A stretch of DNA of 64,000 bases from JAEXOD01 sp043805435. GTDB taxonomy: Bacteria; Bacteroidota; Ignavibacteria; Ignavibacteriales; Melioribacteraceae. The position numbers and the translations under genes are program-made. Positions 42,901-51,738 of this stretch are shown here, piece by piece. The DNA is taken from positions 1-64,000 of the forward strand of contig JAZDHY010000033.1 of the NCBI GenBank assembly GCA_043805435.1, read 5' to 3'. Positions within the stretch are counted from its first letter, which is position 1, and every line of letters begins with the position of its first letter. Under the pieces are notes generated by a model that worked only from the letters and a program-made list of their open reading frames with translations, ran no database searches and was not told where the DNA came from.

Positions 42901-44214
42901 ATGAATAATCAAGATATAAGAAAACAAATACTTGAACTGACTAAAAAGTATTATATAAGCAAATATAGTAATGAAAACTTTGAAAAAGGTAAAACAAAAG
43001 TTAATTATGCAGGTAGAGTGTTTAACGAAGATGAATTAATGAATCTAGTTGATTCTTCTCTAGATTTTTGGCTAACCGAAGGTAGGTATTCTGAAAGTTT
43101 TGCAGAAAAAATATCAGAATTTTTAGGAATTGATAACGTTATTTTGGTAAATTCAGGCTCCTCCGCAAATTTAATTGCTTTTAGTGCCCTCACTTCCGAT
43201 AAACTTGGAAGTAGGAAAATAAATCCTGGAGATGAAGTTATTTCTGTTTCTGCCGGTTTTCCTGCTACAGTAACACCTATTATTCAAAATAATTGTGTTC
43301 CTGTATTTGTTGATGTTGAAATACCAACTTATAATATTAATGTTGAAATGATGCAAAAGGCAATAACAGAAAAAACAAAATGTATCTTTTTGGCACACAC
43401 GCTTGGTAACCCTTTTAATATTGATGCGGTACTAAAAGTTGCAAAAGAGAATAATCTTTGGGTGATTGAAGATAATTGTGACTCTTTTGGAAGCAAATAT
43501 AATGGTAAATATACTGGTACATTTGGCGATATTTCGACAATATCATTTTATCCGGCGCATCATATTACTACAGGTGAGGGTGGTGCTGTATGTACTAATG
43601 ATGAAAGGTTGGCAAAAATTATTAAATCGTTTAGAGATTGGGGCCGTGATTGTTATTGCGCCGGTGGTGAAAATAATACTTGCGGAAAAAGGTTTTCTCA
43701 ACAATTTGGAAATCTTCCATTTGGGTACGATCACAAATATGTTTATTCGGAAATTGGATATAATTTAAAAATGACAGACATGCAGGCGGCAATTGGGGCT
43801 GCTCAAATTGAAAAACTCCCTTATTTCTGTGAAAGAAGGAAAGAAAACTTCAATCGTTATAAGAAAATATTTAATAAATATACAAATTATTTTATCTTAC
43901 CTGAAGCAACAATTAATTCAGATCCCGCTTGGTTCTGTTATATAATTACTGTAAAAGAAGATGCTCCTTTTAATCGTGATGAGATTACGAAATATTTAAA
44001 TGACAAATTAATTGAAACAAGAAATTTATTTGCTGGAAATATGGTTAAACAACCGGCCTTTATTAACAAAAAATTTGTTATAGCCGATCATCTAACAACT
44101 TCTGATCTAATTATGAATAATACTTTTTTCCTTGGAACTTTTCCCGGTAACACAACAGAGAAACTAGATTATATAGAAGAAACCATTGATGAATTTATTA
44201 AAAAATTTAAATAG
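42901..44214 (+). CDS. rfbH: CDP-4-keto-6-deoxyglucose 3-dehydrase (RfbH/AscC type)
   Basis: PMP- and [2Fe-2S]-dependent enzyme that removes the C3 hydroxyl. The 437-residue protein has the aminotransferase fold but histidine in place of the PLP lysine (FYPAHHITTGEGGAV). It carries the cysteine-rich iron-sulfur segment DWGRDCYCAGGENNTCGKRF, and SYNL-like SEIGYNLKMTDMQAA. Both features separate it from ordinary sugar aminotransferases. Confidence 0.95.
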   Translation: MNNQDIRKQILELTKKYYISKYSNENFEKGKTKVNYAGRVFNEDELMNLVDSSLDFWLTEGRYSESFAEKISEFLGIDNVILVNSGSSANLIAFSALTSDKLGSRKINPGDEVISVSAGFPATVTPIIQNNCVPVFVDVEIPTYNINVEMMQKAITEKTKCIFLAHTLGNPFNIDAVLKVAKENNLWVIEDNCDSFGSKYNGKYTGTFGDISTISFYPAHHITTGEGGAVCTNDERLAKIIKSFRDWGRDCYCAGGENNTCGKRFSQQFGNLPFGYDHKYVYSEIGYNLKMTDMQAAIGAAQIEKLPYFCERRKENFNRYKKIFNKYTNYFILPEATINSDPAWFCYIITVKEDAPFNRDEITKYLNDKLIETRNLFAGNMVKQPAFINKKFVIADHLTTSDLIMNNTFFLGTFPGNTTEKLDYIEETIDEFIKKFK

Positions 44215-44287
44215 TTACTACTTACTAAAACTATTTAGTAAATTTTAAGCTAATACATAAAAATTAATATAAATAAATAAAAATTAG

Positions 44288-44968
44288 ATGGCGATAATAA
44301 AAAAATATAAATCGATTTTAAAAGAGATTGCTAATCCATTATCAGGAATATATACTTTAACATTTTCTAGTGAAAAAAAATTTAACTTTAGACCGGGTCA
44401 ATTTTTACACCTTGCCTTGGATGAATATGACGGAATAGGACAATGGCCCGAATCGCGTTGTTTTTCAATGCAAAGTAATCCTGATGCTGCATTTATTAAA
44501 ATAACCTTTGCTGTACAAGGGGTCTTTACTGCCAGAATGGTGAAGGAATTATACGAAGGAAAAGAAGTATGGTTAAAAATGCCTTACGGAGATTTGTTTG
44601 ATCGAGGTAATTCAAAAGAAAATTGTGTATTTATTGCCGGCGGAACAGGTATAACACCGTTTTTATCGTTGTTTACTTATAAAACATTTGATGAATATAT
44701 TAATCCAAAAATTTATCTGGGTTTTCGTAAACAAGAGTATAACCTTTATAATGATGAAATATCTAATATTAAAAATACTTCAAAATCGATTCAAATGATA
44801 TATGAAAACGTTGATGGGATAATTAATATAGAAACCATTTATAAAAAAAACGACAAAAATAGCAGCTATTTTATCTCCGGTCCCCCAATTATGATTAAAA
44901 GCTTCAAAAATTATTTAATGCAACAATGTGTAGAAGAATCAAAAATATTTACAGATGATTGGGTGTAA
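44288..44968 (+). CDS. FAD/NAD(P)H oxidoreductase, likely CDP-6-deoxy-glucoseen reductase (E3) partner
   Basis: A 226-residue ferredoxin-NADP reductase fold. The FAD site is ESRCFSMQSN, and the pyridine site is FIAGGTGITPFLSLF. It should deliver electrons to RfbH for the 3-deoxygenation step. Classical AscD/RfbI proteins have an N-terminal plant-type [2Fe-2S] domain of about 90 residues; that domain is absent here, so an outside ferredoxin or a direct transfer route is implied. Confidence 0.82.
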   Translation: MAIIKKYKSILKEIANPLSGIYTLTFSSEKKFNFRPGQFLHLALDEYDGIGQWPESRCFSMQSNPDAAFIKITFAVQGVFTARMVKELYEGKEVWLKMPYGDLFDRGNSKENCVFIAGGTGITPFLSLFTYKTFDEYINPKIYLGFRKQEYNLYNDEISNIKNTSKSIQMIYENVDGIINIETIYKKNDKNSSYFISGPPIMIKSFKNYLMQQCVEESKIFTDDWV

Positions 44969-44971
44969 CTT

Positions 44972-45826
44972 ATGGCTAATATATTAATTACAGGTATTAA
45001 TGGCTTTTTAGGAAGTAATTTAGCAAAAAGATTACTTAAACAGCACAATGTTATTGGAATGGAATATTCTTTACATAATCTATTTAGAATAAACGATTTA
45101 TCTTTATTGGTATATTCTTCAAATGAAAAAGAGTATACTGAAATATTGGATGACCATAAAATTGAAATTATTTTACATACGGCAACATTTTATGGCCGAA
45201 ATAATGAAGAGATTTCTCAAGTATTTGATTCAAATTTGGTTATGCCTTTTAAATTACTTAATAGTGCATGTAAAAGTAAAACCAAATTATTTATTAATAT
45301 TGACTCTGCGCTTGAAAAGTATGTAAGTCCTTATGCCCTTAGTAAAAAACAATTTAAAGACTGGTTATATATTCAACGTTTCAAAATTAGATCAATAAAT
45401 ATGCAATTAGAGCATTTTTATGGCTCGGGTTGCAATAATAGTAATTTTATTACTTATATAATTGAAAAATTAAAACAAAATGAACCAAGTATTGATTTTA
45501 CTTTAGGTGAACAACAGAGAGATTTTATTTATTATACAGATGTAATAGATGCCTTTGAACTGCTTATTGATAAACACGAAGACCTTCAATCTAATTTTGA
45601 ACATTTTGAAATTGGGACAAACAAACTAATCTCAATTAGGGATTTAGTGATTTTATTAAAAAATCTTACAAATAGTTCAAGTAAATTAAATTTTGGGGCT
45701 TTACCATACAGAGAAAATGAAATTATGCACTCTGAGGCTGATATAAGTAAACTGGTTAACATAGGGTGGAAACCCAAAATTAATTTAGAAGATGGATTGT
45801 TTAGAACAATTAATAATATAGGGTAA
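44972..45826 (+). CDS. SDR reductase of CDP-3,6-dideoxyhexose synthesis (paratose/abequose synthase-like)
   Basis: A 284-residue SDR with ILITGINGFLGSNLA and the catalytic SPYALSKKQ (Y-x3-K). It matches the RfbJ/RfbS family that reduces CDP-3,6-dideoxy-4-ketoglucose. Because the next gene is the CDP-paratose 2-epimerase, paratose synthase (RfbS-like) is more likely than abequose synthase. It starts 3 bp after the reductase gene. Confidence 0.8.
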   Translation: MANILITGINGFLGSNLAKRLLKQHNVIGMEYSLHNLFRINDLSLLVYSSNEKEYTEILDDHKIEIILHTATFYGRNNEEISQVFDSNLVMPFKLLNSACKSKTKLFINIDSALEKYVSPYALSKKQFKDWLYIQRFKIRSINMQLEHFYGSGCNNSNFITYIIEKLKQNEPSIDFTLGEQQRDFIYYTDVIDAFELLIDKHEDLQSNFEHFEIGTNKLISIRDLVILLKNLTNSSSKLNFGALPYRENEIMHSEADISKLVNIGWKPKINLEDGLFRTINNIG

Positions 45827-45829
45827 TTT

Positions 45830-46840
45830 ATGCGGTATTTAATTACAGGTGGATGCGGATTTGTTGGAAGTAACTTGGCTGCCCAAGTACTTAAAAATGG
45901 GGAAGAATTATATGTCTTTGATAACCTTTATAGAAATGGTAGTGAAAAAAATTTAATTTGGTTGCAAAATATAGGTGAATTTACATTTTACCATCGCGAT
46001 ATTCGAAATTATAACGATGTTGAAAACGTAATTAAAACACTTAAACCAGATGTCATTTTTCATCTTGCAGGTCAAGTTGCAATGACAACTTCTATTTCTG
46101 ATCCCAGAATGGATTTTGAAGTTAACACAATGGGTACACACAATATCCTTGAATCGGTCAGAAAATATTCTCCTGAAACGGCTATTTTGTATTCTTCTAC
46201 AAATAAGGTTTATGGTGATCTTGAAGAATTTTATTATAAAGAAAATGAAACCCGCTATGTTTGTGAAGAGTATCCTAACGGTTTTGATGAAAAAATACCA
46301 TTAAATTTTCACTCACCATATGGCTGCTCTAAAGGTTCGGCAGATCAATATCTACTTGACTATTATAGAATATATGGTTTGAAAACTGTTGTTTTCAGAC
46401 ATTCTTCTATGTATGGAGGTAACCAACATCCTACATTTGACCAAGGTTGGGTTGGATGGTTTATGCAGAAAGCTATGGAAGTAAAAAAAGGTACACTAAA
46501 AGAGCCTTTTACAATTTCCGGTAATGGAAAACAAGTTCGTGATGTTTTATATGCAGATGATGTTGTAAGTTTATATTTTAATGCTTATAAAAATATTGAA
46601 AAATGCAAAGGAAACGCTTTTAATATTGGTGGTGGTATAAATAATAGTCTTTCATTACTTGAATTATTTGCATTATTAAATAAAGAGCTTGATATAAATA
46701 TGATTTATAAGAAATTACCGGTACGCTCAAGTGATCAAAAAATATTTGTAGCTGATATTACAAAAATATATTCATTTACATCTTGGCAGCCATTAGTAGA
46801 TCCTATTACGGGCATAAGAAAAGCAATTACACAAATTTGA
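45830..46840 (+). CDS. rfbE: CDP-paratose 2-epimerase (tyvelose forming)
   Basis: Converts CDP-paratose to CDP-tyvelose at C2. The 336-residue SDR has LITGGCGFVGSNLA, SSTNKVYGDLE, HSPYGCSKGSADQYLLDY (Y-x3-K) and FRHSSMYGG followed by DQGWVGWF; this set is specific for RfbE (Tyv). It lies 3 bp after the reductase gene and closes the CDP-tyvelose pathway. Confidence 0.93.
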   Translation: MRYLITGGCGFVGSNLAAQVLKNGEELYVFDNLYRNGSEKNLIWLQNIGEFTFYHRDIRNYNDVENVIKTLKPDVIFHLAGQVAMTTSISDPRMDFEVNTMGTHNILESVRKYSPETAILYSSTNKVYGDLEEFYYKENETRYVCEEYPNGFDEKIPLNFHSPYGCSKGSADQYLLDYYRIYGLKTVVFRHSSMYGGNQHPTFDQGWVGWFMQKAMEVKKGTLKEPFTISGNGKQVRDVLYADDVVSLYFNAYKNIEKCKGNAFNIGGGINNSLSLLELFALLNKELDINMIYKKLPVRSSDQKIFVADITKIYSFTSWQPLVDPITGIRKAITQI

Positions 46841-46851
46841 AAAGGAATCTA

Positions 46852-47625
46852 ATGCAGTATATTAATTTATTTGGTCTTAAGATTGCTAATGTTAATATGA
46901 TTGAGACTATTAATTTAATTGATTTAAATTTGAAAAAAAAGGAATCTAATTATGTCGTATTTACGCCAAATACGGATTTTATTATCGAATCAGTTAGAAA
47001 TAGCAATTTTAATAAAACATTAAATAGTGCTGATCTTTTAATACCTGATGGTATGCCGCTTGTTTGGACTTCAAAATTTATTGGAACACCATTAAAAGAA
47101 AAAGTATCGGGATCAACTTTATTTTATAAAATTTGCGAATTATCTCATAAAAATAATTACAGCATATATCTACTGGGCGGAAATGAAGGGGTTGCAGAAA
47201 AAGCCGCAAAAAAACTTTCACAAATTTATCCTAACATAAATATTGTGGGTATAAAATATGTTCCGTTTGGTTTTGAAGATGATATAGCTGCGAGTGATAA
47301 AATAATTGAAGAACTTAATATTATAAAACCTGATATTTTAATTGTAGGACTAGGTAGCGGACAAGGAGAACGGTGGATTGTAAAAAATAAAGATAAATAT
47401 CATGCTTTTTTGAGTATTCAATTAGGTGCATCTTTATCTTTTGCAGCCGGTTATTATAAAATGCCTCCGGAATGGATAAAAAATATTGGATTTGCTTGGC
47501 TTTGGCAATTAATCGAACAACCAAGACGTCAATGGAAACGTCCATTACGTGGATTGAAAATATTTTTATATATGGCACAAGTCAAATATTTGAAAAAAGA
47601 ATTCTATTCTTATCAAAAAAAATAA
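46852..47625 (+). CDS. WecG/TagA/CpsF family glycosyltransferase
   Basis: A 257-residue GT26 enzyme. The core is VFTPNTDFIIESVRN, LLIPDGMPLVW, YLLGGNEGVAEKAA and GLGSGQGERWI, with PEWIKNIGFAWLWQLIEQPRR near the end. Members transfer ManNAcA or ManNAc to lipid carriers, which fits a locus that makes an N-acetylated uronic acid. ATG 46852 after AAGGA is the start; the longer frame overlaps rfbE and is not used. Confidence 0.9.
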   Translation: MQYINLFGLKIANVNMIETINLIDLNLKKKESNYVVFTPNTDFIIESVRNSNFNKTLNSADLLIPDGMPLVWTSKFIGTPLKEKVSGSTLFYKICELSHKNNYSIYLLGGNEGVAEKAAKKLSQIYPNINIVGIKYVPFGFEDDIAASDKIIEELNIIKPDILIVGLGSGQGERWIVKNKDKYHAFLSIQLGASLSFAAGYYKMPPEWIKNIGFAWLWQLIEQPRRQWKRPLRGLKIFLYMAQVKYLKKEFYSYQKK

Positions 47626-47643
47626 TTTCTTAAAGGGATCTTT

Positions 47644-49665
47644 ATGTGTGGAATATTCGGCGTAATAGCCAAAGAGCAAAGTTATAAACAAACAACACTA
47701 TTAAATATATTAGAGAAAATAGCAAAACTATCTCAAGTAAGAGGTAAAGATTCCTCTGGTGTGGCTATTTTAAATAAAAATAATTACGAAATTAGTTTAT
47801 TGCGAGGTCCGGTTTCGGTTGATAGTCTACTAATAACTAAAGAATACAAAAAATTAAAATATAAAGTACTAAATAATAATGAAGACCATGGTATTTTTGC
47901 AGGATTTGGTCATGCTCGTTTAGTAACAAATGGTTCACAATTAGAAGATGATAATAACCAACCCGTTCTAGTAGATGGAATAGTTGGTATTCATAATGGG
48001 ATTATTGTAAATGTTGATGACTTATGGAAAAAACATTTCGATTTAAAACGGAAATATGAAATTGATACTGAAATTATTTATGCGTTGTTTAGAAAGAATT
48101 TAAACAACAATATTAATACAATTGATGCTTTAAATTTTACAAATATGGATCTTAAAGGGACTGTTTCGACCTGTTTTTATGATACAGATAGAGAAGAATT
48201 TATTACTTATACAAACAATGGTTCATTGTACACTCTAACAAATAATAAGGACTTATTTGTTTGCTCCTCCGAAAAATATATTCTTACACAATTAATGAAA
48301 ATTTTTTCTAATGTATTTAACAATGAGTTTGTTGTTAATCATGTTACAACAAACAATGGAGTATTATTAAAATTAAGAAATTTTGAAATTATTAATTTTA
48401 ATATGTCAATAAATAATAGTTATAAATGTGATGATTTCAATAAAATTAAGTACAAGATTAATATTATTAACCATCATACAAATACCAAACAGTTAAGTGT
48501 TTTAATTGATAGTAAAAAATTTAATAATGAAAGACCTTCAATTAATAAGTATGGTTTGTTAGAAAATAATTATGATAAAATTTCGAAAATTAAAAGATGC
48601 ACTAAATGTTTATTACCGGAAACATTTCCTTATATTAGCTTTGACGATAAAGGAATTTGTAATATTTGTAATAATTATACACCTAAAAATCAAGTTAAAC
48701 CTATTAAAGATTTATACAATTTAATTGAGCCATACAGAAAGAATAATGAACCCGATTGCCTAATTCCTCTTAGTGGCGGAAGAGACAGCTCGTATATTAT
48801 TCATTTTGTAAAAAAAGAATTAGGATTAAATCCAATTACATTTACTTATGATTGGGGAATGGTAACTGATTTGGCTCGTCGAAACATTGCTCGGATGTGT
48901 GGTCAGTTGGGTGTAGAAAATATAATTGTTTCAGCCAATATTCATAAAAAACGTGAATATATTCGTAAAAATATTTTAGCTTGGTTAAAATATCCTCATT
49001 TGGGTATGATTCCATTGTTTATGGCGGGAGATAAGTATTTCTTTTATTATGCAAATCAAATTAGAAAACAGACAGGTTTAAAGTTGCAATTGTGGGGAAT
49101 TAATAGCCTTGAAAATACAGATTTTAAAGTGGGTTTTGCCGGAATAAAACCAAATTTTAATAAAAAACTAATTTATTCTATGAAGGTTATGGATCAAATG
49201 AAATTATTTGGATTTGTTGCAAAAAACCTTTTAAGTTCACCCGGATATATAAATAATTCAATTCCAGATACTTTAGGATCATTCTTTTCTAGGTATCTTA
49301 ATGCACAAGAAGATTATTATCATTTTTTTGATTACGTTAAGTGGGATGAAAAGACTATTGAAGATACTCTTATAAATGAATATAATTGGGAAACGGCAGA
49401 TGATATTAAATCAACATGGCGTATAGGGGATGGAACTGCTAGTTTTTATAATTATATTTATTATACTGTTGCTGGATTTTCAGAGTTTGATACTTTTAGA
49501 AGCAATCAAATTAGAGAAGGTATGTTAGATAGGGAGACAGCACTTTCATTAGTCAACTCCGAAAATCAACCAAGATATGAGTCGTTACGTTGGTATTTTG
49601 AGATTCTGGGTCTAGATTTTGAAAGTGTAATAAAAATTATCAATAATATTCCTAAATTGTACTGA
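47644..49665 (+). CDS. N-acetyl sugar amidotransferase (WbpG type) fused to an N-terminal class II glutaminase
   Basis: A 673-residue two-enzyme chain. Residues 2-250 are an Ntn-hydrolase glutamine amidotransferase beginning with catalytic Cys2 (MCGIFGVIA) and with GFGHARLVTNG and VGIHNGI typical of asparagine-synthase-like domains. Residues about 310-673 are the WbpG/PseA-like amidotransferase with paired cysteines C319/C322 and C339/C342 (probable zinc) and the ATP PP-loop PLSGGRDSS at 375-383. The family turns an acetamido group into acetamidino on sugars such as 2,3-diacetamido uronic acids. In Pseudomonas WbpG takes ammonia from HisH2/HisF2; here the glutaminase is in cis. Confidence 0.87.
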   Translation: MCGIFGVIAKEQSYKQTTLLNILEKIAKLSQVRGKDSSGVAILNKNNYEISLLRGPVSVDSLLITKEYKKLKYKVLNNNEDHGIFAGFGHARLVTNGSQLEDDNNQPVLVDGIVGIHNGIIVNVDDLWKKHFDLKRKYEIDTEIIYALFRKNLNNNINTIDALNFTNMDLKGTVSTCFYDTDREEFITYTNNGSLYTLTNNKDLFVCSSEKYILTQLMKIFSNVFNNEFVVNHVTTNNGVLLKLRNFEIINFNMSINNSYKCDDFNKIKYKINIINHHTNTKQLSVLIDSKKFNNERPSINKYGLLENNYDKISKIKRCTKCLLPETFPYISFDDKGICNICNNYTPKNQVKPIKDLYNLIEPYRKNNEPDCLIPLSGGRDSSYIIHFVKKELGLNPITFTYDWGMVTDLARRNIARMCGQLGVENIIVSANIHKKREYIRKNILAWLKYPHLGMIPLFMAGDKYFFYYANQIRKQTGLKLQLWGINSLENTDFKVGFAGIKPNFNKKLIYSMKVMDQMKLFGFVAKNLLSSPGYINNSIPDTLGSFFSRYLNAQEDYYHFFDYVKWDEKTIEDTLINEYNWETADDIKSTWRIGDGTASFYNYIYYTVAGFSEFDTFRSNQIREGMLDRETALSLVNSENQPRYESLRWYFEILGLDFESVIKIINNIPKLY

Positions 49666-49751
49666 TTCTTTGTAAAACAAAATATTGTGGTTATCCATTT
49701 TACAAAACAATATTGTTTAATTTTTTTTAAAATTTAATATAGAACATTAAA

Positions 49752-51737
49752 TTGCATAATACAAACAGTCGCCCAAAAAATAATAGATGCTTTTTATGCC
49801 AAATTGCATTTAACCTTATTATATATATTATCTCCTTCCCGCTTATTCATTTAATATATAGGCAGCACCTATTTATTGAAGAAAAGTATTTCTCGTTTTT
49901 TGAAATATATTTATTTAGTTGGGCTATCTCTTCGCTGCTATCCAGAAAATTTAGACATAAGGAAGGCGAAAGTTATTTTATTTCTGCTCGTCCGTATTTT
50001 ATTTCATTTTTTTTAATGATTGGTCTTCTTGCAATTAGCATTAATTGGTTTGATTACACTTTTTCGCGCATACTTGTTAGTGGTTCTTTAATTATTGCTT
50101 TTGCAATTGAACTTCTTGTACTGCGAATTGTTTCTAAAATTAAAATAACTCTTGTTGATATCAAAGGCCTAATTCACTCCAAAAGTTCTTTTGTGATAGA
50201 ACTTTTAAGTTTTAGCTGGATTTTGTTTTTTACAATGTTTGCAAAAATGGATTTGGCAAAACCGGTCGAGTTTTATATAATTTTAGTTCTGGGTTCTTAT
50301 ATAATATGGTTTATTTCATCAATATTAACACATAACTTTACAAATTTTAATTTTGTTAAATCCTATTATGAAATATTTTGGAACTATTTGGCGTCATATG
50401 TGATTATTTTATCATTAGTTTCATTTTTCTTGTTTTTATTAGATATTAAAACCTCAAATAAAATTACATATATTTCGGGAATGATGATATACTCGTTTTG
50501 GTCATTGGGTATCTTTTCGTTACGATATTTATATAAAACCCCCAAAGAAACTGATGAAATAAGTCCTAGTCTCTTTAATGCTCCCGTGTTGGAATATGGC
50601 GACGACAATAATAAAGAAATTGAAAAGAAAATTAAGTCTATTATACAGTATTCTTTTACTCAATTTGTGGAAACGAATGAGTTACTGAGAGAAAAGTTTA
50701 ATAATGTTTATTTCAAAACATTTCCAAACATATTTAATTTTTTAGAAAGTTCTTTATTATTATCAAAATTTGATATTGCCCATACAATAGTTTTAAGATC
50801 AGCGGACCCATATAATGTTGAGATATTACCCAATGATAGTTTACAAATGTTTGTTAATTTGCATGAATTAAATGATATACGAAGATTAACCGTTTATTTT
50901 AATGAAATTAATAATAAACTACAAACAGGTGGTGTTTTTGTTGGAAAATTGGAACCACTTAAATATAGAAGAATAAGGTTTTTGCAAAAATATCCGTTTT
51001 TTATAGCTAAATTGTTTTATTTTATGGATTTTATTTGGCGGAGAGTATCCCCTAAACTTCCGGTTATTAAAAAAGTATATTTTACTTTAACAAAAGGAAA
51101 AGACCGGGCACTTAGTATGGCAGAGTGTTTTGGACGGCTATATTATTGTGGTTTTGAAATAATTAACACCCACGAAGAAAACAATTTTACTTATTTTATT
51201 GTAAATAAAGTTAAAAAACCATCTGATGATCAAAATGCATCTTATGGGTTACTCTTCAAAATGAAGAGGGTTGGAAAGGCTGGCAAAGAAATATTTGTGT
51301 ATAAATTAAGAACAATGCATCCTTATTCGGAATATTTACAAAAATACATGTTTGAAAATTACGGAAGTTCTTCCGGCGATAAAGTAGATAATGATTTCAG
51401 AATTACGTATTGGGGAAAAATAATGCGGAAAATTTGGCTTGATGAATTCCCAATGTTTATAAATTTCTTTAAAGGGGAACTAAAATTAGTTGGTGTACGC
51501 CCATTAAGTTTCCATAAATTTGAGATGTATCCCAAATGGTTGCAGGAAAAAAGAATAAAAACAAAACCCGGTTTAGTTCCACCTTATTACGCCCATATGC
51601 CAAATAATTTTGAAGAATTATTAGAGTCTGAAAATAAATATTTAGATGAATATTTTGAAAAACCGATTTTAACTGATATAAAATACTTTTTTAAAGCTTT
51701 TTATAATATTATTTTTAAAAAAGCCCGTAGTGCTTAG
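49752..51737 (+). CDS. Membrane sugar transferase (polyisoprenyl-phosphate phosphoglycosyltransferase-like)
   Basis: A 661-residue protein with about seven membrane helices in residues 15-260. A middle part (about 290-500) contains LHELNDIRRLTVYFNEINNK and looks like a degenerate Rossmann/methyltransferase-like domain without a SAM motif. A C-terminal bacterial sugar transferase core starts near 505: KLRTMHPYSEYL, then RITYWGKIMRKIWLDEFP with the D-E dyad and GVRPLSF. Such enzymes start glycan assembly on undecaprenyl phosphate. The usual re-entrant helix before the core is not evident. The start is TTG 49752. Confidence 0.75.
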   Translation: MHNTNSRPKNNRCFLCQIAFNLIIYIISFPLIHLIYRQHLFIEEKYFSFFEIYLFSWAISSLLSRKFRHKEGESYFISARPYFISFFLMIGLLAISINWFDYTFSRILVSGSLIIAFAIELLVLRIVSKIKITLVDIKGLIHSKSSFVIELLSFSWILFFTMFAKMDLAKPVEFYIILVLGSYIIWFISSILTHNFTNFNFVKSYYEIFWNYLASYVIILSLVSFFLFLLDIKTSNKITYISGMMIYSFWSLGIFSLRYLYKTPKETDEISPSLFNAPVLEYGDDNNKEIEKKIKSIIQYSFTQFVETNELLREKFNNVYFKTFPNIFNFLESSLLLSKFDIAHTIVLRSADPYNVEILPNDSLQMFVNLHELNDIRRLTVYFNEINNKLQTGGVFVGKLEPLKYRRIRFLQKYPFFIAKLFYFMDFIWRRVSPKLPVIKKVYFTLTKGKDRALSMAECFGRLYYCGFEIINTHEENNFTYFIVNKVKKPSDDQNASYGLLFKMKRVGKAGKEIFVYKLRTMHPYSEYLQKYMFENYGSSSGDKVDNDFRITYWGKIMRKIWLDEFPMFINFFKGELKLVGVRPLSFHKFEMYPKWLQEKRIKTKPGLVPPYYAHMPNNFEELLESENKYLDEYFEKPILTDIKYFFKAFYNIIFKKARSA

Positions 51738-51738
51738 T

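Noticed and set aside
44288..44968. Truncated reductase gene missing its ferredoxin domain through a deletion
   Set aside because: The start is clean, the gap to rfbH holds no decayed ferredoxin sequence that I can see, and the protein begins at a normal FAD-domain boundary.
46783..46851. Longer start for the WecG/TagA/CpsF gene
   Set aside because: Would overlap the end of rfbE and gives sequence unlike the family; ATG 46852 has a Shine-Dalgarno and fits.
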